DNA of 15,708 nt, from contig WGBS01000246.1 in assembly GCA_015494165.1 (NCBI GenBank), positions 1 through 15,708 on the forward strand, read 5' to 3'. The notes beneath the pieces were generated by a model that saw only the letters and a list, made by a program, of their open reading frames with translations, had not been told where the DNA came from and searched no databases. Shown here in pieces: positions 12,501 through 15,708 of this stretch. How positions within the stretch are numbered: position 1 is the first letter of the stretch; the number at the start of each line of letters is the position of its first letter. A program made the position numbers and the translations under genes. Origin of the DNA: Gammaproteobacteria bacterium. GTDB lineage: Bacteria > Pseudomonadota > Gammaproteobacteria > S144-34.

Positions 12501-12506
12501 AGGAGG
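12501..12506 (+). promoter_or_regulatory. Strong Shine-Dalgarno of qmoA (AGGAGG)
   Basis: AGGAGG lies eight bases before the ATG at 12515 and fixes that start. It is the strongest ribosome site in the window, consistent with high expression of a core energy-metabolism operon. Confidence 0.9.
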
Positions 12507-12514
12507 ACTGACCC

Positions 12515-13801
12515 ATGTCGGAGCCAGTCGCGACCAACCAGACCATCCTGGTCGTGGGGGGCGGCATCAGCGGCATGACGGCCGCGCTCGAGGCGGCCGA
12601 GTGCGGGAAGCAGGTCATCCTGGTCGAGAAGAGCCCTTCGGTGGGCGGCCGGGTCTCGCAGCTCTACAAGTACTTCCCCAAGATGTGCTTCCCGACCTGC
12701 GGCCTCGAGATCAACCTGCGCCGGCTCAAGGCCAACCGCAACATCCGCCTCCTGACCATGGCCGAGGTGACGCGGCTGGAGGGCGAGCCCGGCGACTACA
12801 CCGCCACGGTCAGGATCCGCCCGCGCTACGTCAACGAGAACTGCACTGCCTGCGGCGCGTGCGCCGAGGCGGTCGAGGCCGAGTTCGACGACGAGTTCCA
12901 CTTCGGCCTCAAGAAGCGCAAGGGCGCGTATCTTCCCTTCACCATGGCCTACCCGCAGCGCTACGTGCTCGACCCGCGCATCATCGGCACCGAGGACGCC
13001 GAGCGCGCCAAGGCCGCCTGCAAGTACGACGCCATCGACCTCGACATGCAGGAGCAGACGGTCGAGCTCAAGGTGGGCGCCGTGGTGTGGGCCACGGGCT
13101 GGAAGCCCTACGACGCCGCGCGCATCCAGCCCTACGGCTACGACCGTTTCCAGAACGTCATCACGAGCGTCGAGCTCGAGCGCATCATGGACCCCAACGG
13201 CCCCACGGGCGGGCGCCTGGTGCGGCCCTCGGACGGCAAGGAGGCGAAGAACATCGCCTTCATCCAGTGCGCCGGCTCGCGCGACCGCAACCACCTCAAG
13301 CACTGCTCGCGCATCTGCTGCATGGCCTCCCTCAAGCAGTCCACCTACCTGCGCGAGAAGTTCGGCGACGAGGGCAAGGCGACCATCTACTACATCGACA
13401 TCCGCGCCATCGACCGCATCGAGGACTTCTACGCCCGCGTCAAGGCCGACCCCAACGTCAGCTTCATCAAGTCCAAGGTGGCGAGCATCACCGAGGACCA
13501 CGCGACGGGCGACGTCATCCTCCACGGCGTGGACACCGAGGGCTACCACCGCTACAGCAACCGCCACGACCTGTGCGTGCTCGCCATCGGCATGGAGCCG
13601 AGCGTGCCCGCCGACCAGTTCCCGACGGAGCTGGTGGTGGACGAGAACGGCTTCATCCAGCGCGACCCGGCCAACGGCGCCATCTTCGCCGCCGGCTGCT
13701 CGGAGGACGCGCTGGACGTCAACCGCGCCGTCCAGAGCGGCACGGCGGCGGCGCTCAAGGCCATCCAGGTGGTGAACCGGGTCGCGGGGACGGAGGGCTG
13801 A
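12515..13801 (+). CDS. qmoA: QmoA: HdrA-like flavoprotein subunit of the quinone-interacting membrane-bound oxidoreductase
   Basis: QmoABC exchanges electrons between APS reductase (AprBA) and the quinone pool. In sulfur oxidisers the flow is presumed to go from sulfite-to-APS oxidation toward quinone. The 428-residue product has an N-terminal FAD-binding G-G-G-I-S-G at 15-20 and E-K-S-P-S-V-G-G-R (38-46). C58 and C62 lie in K-M-C-F-P-T-C-G-L-E, and C110-x2-C113-x2-C116 (with C169 a possible fourth ligand) fits a [4Fe-4S] site. The HdrA-type Q-C-A-G-S-R-D...C-S-R-I-C-C block places C252, C264, C268 and C269. The length is close to Desulfovibrio QmoA (about 412). It is soluble, without membrane helices. 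qmoB follows after three bases. aprBA are not upstream; the divergent CbbQ-like gene is there instead. Confidence 0.93.
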   Translation: MSEPVATNQTILVVGGGISGMTAALEAAECGKQVILVEKSPSVGGRVSQLYKYFPKMCFPTCGLEINLRRLKANRNIRLLTMAEVTRLEGEPGDYTATVRIRPRYVNENCTACGACAEAVEAEFDDEFHFGLKKRKGAYLPFTMAYPQRYVLDPRIIGTEDAERAKAACKYDAIDLDMQEQTVELKVGAVVWATGWKPYDAARIQPYGYDRFQNVITSVELERIMDPNGPTGGRLVRPSDGKEAKNIAFIQCAGSRDRNHLKHCSRICCMASLKQSTYLREKFGDEGKATIYYIDIRAIDRIEDFYARVKADPNVSFIKSKVASITEDHATGDVILHGVDTEGYHRYSNRHDLCVLAIGMEPSVPADQFPTELVVDENGFIQRDPANGAIFAAGCSEDALDVNRAVQSGTAAALKAIQVVNRVAGTEG

Positions 13802-13804
13802 ACC

Positions 13805-15708
13805 GTGTCTGACGTGAAGATCGGCGCCTACATCTGCAAGGGCTGCGGGCTCGGCGAGCGCCTCGACACCGCCGCGCTCGCCAAGATCGCCGAGCGCGAG
13901 GGCAAGGCCGCGCTCGCCAAGGAGCACGACTTCCTGTGCAGCGAGCAGGGCGTGGCCATGATCCGCGAGGACATCGAGAAGGAGGGCCTCAACCGGATCG
14001 TCATCGCCGCCTGCTCGCGCCGCGCCAAGACCGAGGCCTTCGGCTTCGACGGCGACGGGGTGGCCGTCTCGCGCGCCAACCTGCGCGAAGGCGTGATCTG
14101 GGCGCGTCCCGACACCGAGGAGGCGCGCGAGACCACCCAGGAGATGGCCGAGGACTACGTGCGCATGGCCTGCGCCGAGGTGCGCTACATGGAGCCGCCC
14201 AAGCCCAACCCCGAGGCGCAGACGCACCGGCGCATCCTGGTGGTGGGCGGCGGCGTGAGCGGCATGACCGCGGCGCTGGAAGCCGCCAAGGCGGGCTACG
14301 AGGTCACCCTCGTCGAGAAGACGGGCGCCCTCGGCGGCATGGCGGCCAGGCTGCACCGGCGCGTGCCGGACCACGCCCCCTATGCCGACCCGCAGGAGAC
14401 GGGCGTCGAGCAGATGATCCGGGAGGTCGAGGAGAACCCGAAGATCGAGGTGGTGCTGAACGCGCGCATCACGCGCACGAGCGGCGCCCCCGGGCGCTTC
14501 TCGGCCGACATCACCACCGAGAGCGGCCAGACCCGCACCGAGAATTTCGGGGCCATCGTCCAGGCCTCGGGTTTCATCCCCTACGACGCGAGCAAGCTGC
14601 CGGAGCTCGGCTACGGCAAGACACCGGACGTCGTCACCCAGCTCGAGCTCGAGGAGCTCGTGCGCAAGGCCGACGGCGGCCCCATCAAGCGGCCCTCGGA
14701 CGGCAAGGAGGTGCGCAGCGTCTTCTTCGTGCAGTGCGCGGGCCAGCGCTCCGACAAGGAGGGGCACCTGCCCTACTGCTCCGGGTTCTGCTGCACGGCC
14801 TCGATCAAGCAGGCCATGTACTTCCGCGACCAGAACCCGGACATCGACACCACCATCCTCTACACCGACCTGCGCACCCCGGGCTATCTCGAGGACTTCT
14901 ACCGCTCCGGGCAGCGCAAGGGCGTGATCTTCACCAAGGGCGTGGTGAGCGAGGTGAGGCCCGCCGACGGGGGCGGCACCATCGTCCGCTTCAAGGACCT
15001 GATCCTCGACGAGGACGTCGAGGCCGAGGCCGACCTCGTGGTGCTCGCCACCGGCATGATCCCCAACTCCGGCGTCGACATCGAGAAGCCTGAGAAGCGC
15101 GAGGGGCAGTCGGACGAGGACTACCAGAAGGCGCTCGAGGAGGCGCGCGTGCGCATGGGCCTCAACCCGGGCGAGGAGTCGGTGCTGAACCTCCAGTACC
15201 GCCAGGGCCCGGACCTGCCCAAGCTGCGCTACGGCTTCGCCGACTCGCACTTCATCTGCTTCCCCTACGAGACGCGCCGCACCGGCATCTACGCCGCCGG
15301 CCCCGTGCGCCGCCCCATGGACATCGCCCAGGCCATCGAGGACGCCACCGGCGCCGCCCTCAAGGCCATCCAGGCGCTGGAGAACGCGGGCAAGGGCCGC
15401 GCCGCCCACCCGCGCGTGGGCGACCTCAGCTACCCCACCTTCCGCCGCGACGGCTGCACCCAGTGCAAGCGCTGCACGGTGGAGTGCCCCTTCGGCGCCA
15501 TCGACGAGGACGAGGAGCGCTACCCCGTCTTCAACGAGTCGCGCTGCCGGCGCTGCGGCACCTGCATGGGCGCCTGCCCGGTGCGCGTGATCTCCTTCGA
15601 GAACTACTCCGTGGACACCGTCGGCCAGCAGATCAAGGCCGTCGACATCCCGGACGAGTTCTCGGAGAAGCCGCGCATCCTGGTGCTCGCCTGCGAGAAC
15701 GACGCCTA
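13805..15708 (+). CDS. qmoB: QmoB: HdrA/MvhD-like flavin and iron-sulfur subunit, C-terminus cut by the window edge
   Basis: The start is GTG 13805 with GGAGG at 13792-13796; the frame is open to the right edge (634 complete codons). An N-terminal Y-I-C-K-G-C-G-L-G (9-17) precedes the flavin-binding G-G-G-V-S-G at 148-153 and E-K-T-G-A-L-G-G-M (171-179). The HdrA-type block has C311, C325, C329 and C330. Two ferredoxin-type [4Fe-4S] clusters follow: C551/C554/C557/C561 and C581/C584/C587/C591. After that K-P-R-I-L-V-L-A-C-E-N starts the MvhD-like (HdrD-type) domain, where the window ends. This order is that of QmoB (about 750 residues in full). qmoC, the haem-b membrane subunit, is expected just downstream but cannot be seen. 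Confidence 0.93.
   Translation, partial: MSDVKIGAYICKGCGLGERLDTAALAKIAEREGKAALAKEHDFLCSEQGVAMIREDIEKEGLNRIVIAACSRRAKTEAFGFDGDGVAVSRANLREGVIWARPDTEEARETTQEMAEDYVRMACAEVRYMEPPKPNPEAQTHRRILVVGGGVSGMTAALEAAKAGYEVTLVEKTGALGGMAARLHRRVPDHAPYADPQETGVEQMIREVEENPKIEVVLNARITRTSGAPGRFSADITTESGQTRTENFGAIVQASGFIPYDASKLPELGYGKTPDVVTQLELEELVRKADGGPIKRPSDGKEVRSVFFVQCAGQRSDKEGHLPYCSGFCCTASIKQAMYFRDQNPDIDTTILYTDLRTPGYLEDFYRSGQRKGVIFTKGVVSEVRPADGGGTIVRFKDLILDEDVEAEADLVVLATGMIPNSGVDIEKPEKREGQSDEDYQKALEEARVRMGLNPGEESVLNLQYRQGPDLPKLRYGFADSHFICFPYETRRTGIYAAGPVRRPMDIAQAIEDATGAALKAIQALENAGKGRAAHPRVGDLSYPTFRRDGCTQCKRCTVECPFGAIDEDEERYPVFNESRCRRCGTCMGACPVRVISFENYSVDTVGQQIKAVDIPDEFSEKPRILVLACENDA

Larger units (their letters stand above)
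12212..12514. promoter_or_regulatory. 303-bp divergent regulatory region between the activase operon and qmoAB
   Basis: No gene is visible in this stretch. It is less GC-rich than its flanks in the centre (about 12271-12335). It contains CCCC/GGGG flanking TGCATAC (12284-12298) and the inverted repeat GCATCG-N7-CGATGC (12310-12328). A seven-pair hairpin is formed by CGGGGCG (12391-12397) and CGCCCCG (12408-12414). TAGAGT at 12371-12376 is a possible weak -10 for qmoA, without a good -35. A long qmoA leader (over 100 nt) is implied if that element is used. Confidence 0.5.

Noticed and set aside
12302..15409. A 1035-codon open frame on the minus strand opposite qmoA and qmoB
   Set aside because: It is dominated by Leu, Val, His, Gly, Asp, Ala and Arg in a repetitive pattern typical of the antisense of a GC-rich gene. 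It covers two clearly real genes and has no recognisable domain.

Overview
The window is very GC-rich DNA, visibly above 70% G+C, densely packed with genes on both strands. It most likely comes from a sulfur-oxidising gammaproteobacterium of the Ectothiorhodospiraceae/Chromatiales kind. The grounds are a PyrE close to the E. coli enzyme, a tandem TusA-type sulfur carrier, a CbbQ/CbbO-type activase pair, and qmoA-qmoB, which encode subunits of the complex that works with APS reductase. The taxonomic placement is inference; no rRNA or tRNA is present to anchor it.

Layout. Positions 2-436 (+) hold the C-terminal end of a probable membrane-bound hydrolase (DUF457-like), which overlaps the end of a marC-family gene (423-1055, -). 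Positions 1056-1513 carry no protein gene. They do contain a perfect 14-bp palindrome, a TATACT -10-like element and a textbook rho-independent terminator with no gene in front of it, so this is a candidate structured ncRNA. Next come endonuclease V (nfi) and a glucan-phosphatase-like dual-specificity phosphatase (1514-2866, +). A tightly coupled minus-strand operon follows (5013 down to 2883): a ketohexokinase-like sugar kinase, a Rieske protein and an SBF-family sodium symporter, joined by ATGA and GTGA overlaps. A SnoaL-like gene (5082-5495, +) converges on an xthA plus AmpG-like permease operon (7518 down to 5492, -). xthA and pyrE (7626-8285, +) are divergent around a compound inverted and direct repeat.

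The last third looks sulfur- and energy-related. A two-domain TusA-like protein (8299-8808, -) is divergent from a 66-aa HIG1-domain membrane protein (9020-9220, +), with an FNR/Anr-like palindrome midway between them. A CbbQ/NorQ AAA+ ATPase and its VWA partner (12211 down to 9228, -) are divergent from qmoA and qmoB (12515 to beyond the right edge, +) across a 303-bp regulatory region. QmoA and QmoB are HdrA-like flavin/FeS subunits that in sulfur oxidisers are thought to move electrons between APS reductase and the membrane quinone pool.

Two translation-start styles coexist. Several genes (qmoA, qmoB, the HIG1 gene, the TusA-like gene) have clear Shine-Dalgarno sites. marC and the SnoaL-like gene have none and instead show TAnnCT, then seven bases, then ATG, which would give leaderless mRNAs. 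No CRISPR array, insertion sequence, tRNA or rRNA was seen. The most promising unexplained items are the orphan terminator/ncRNA, the repeat between xthA and pyrE, the activase pair next to qmo, the half-degenerate tandem TusA, and two enzymes (ketohexokinase-like and SEX4-like) whose closest remembered relatives are eukaryotic.
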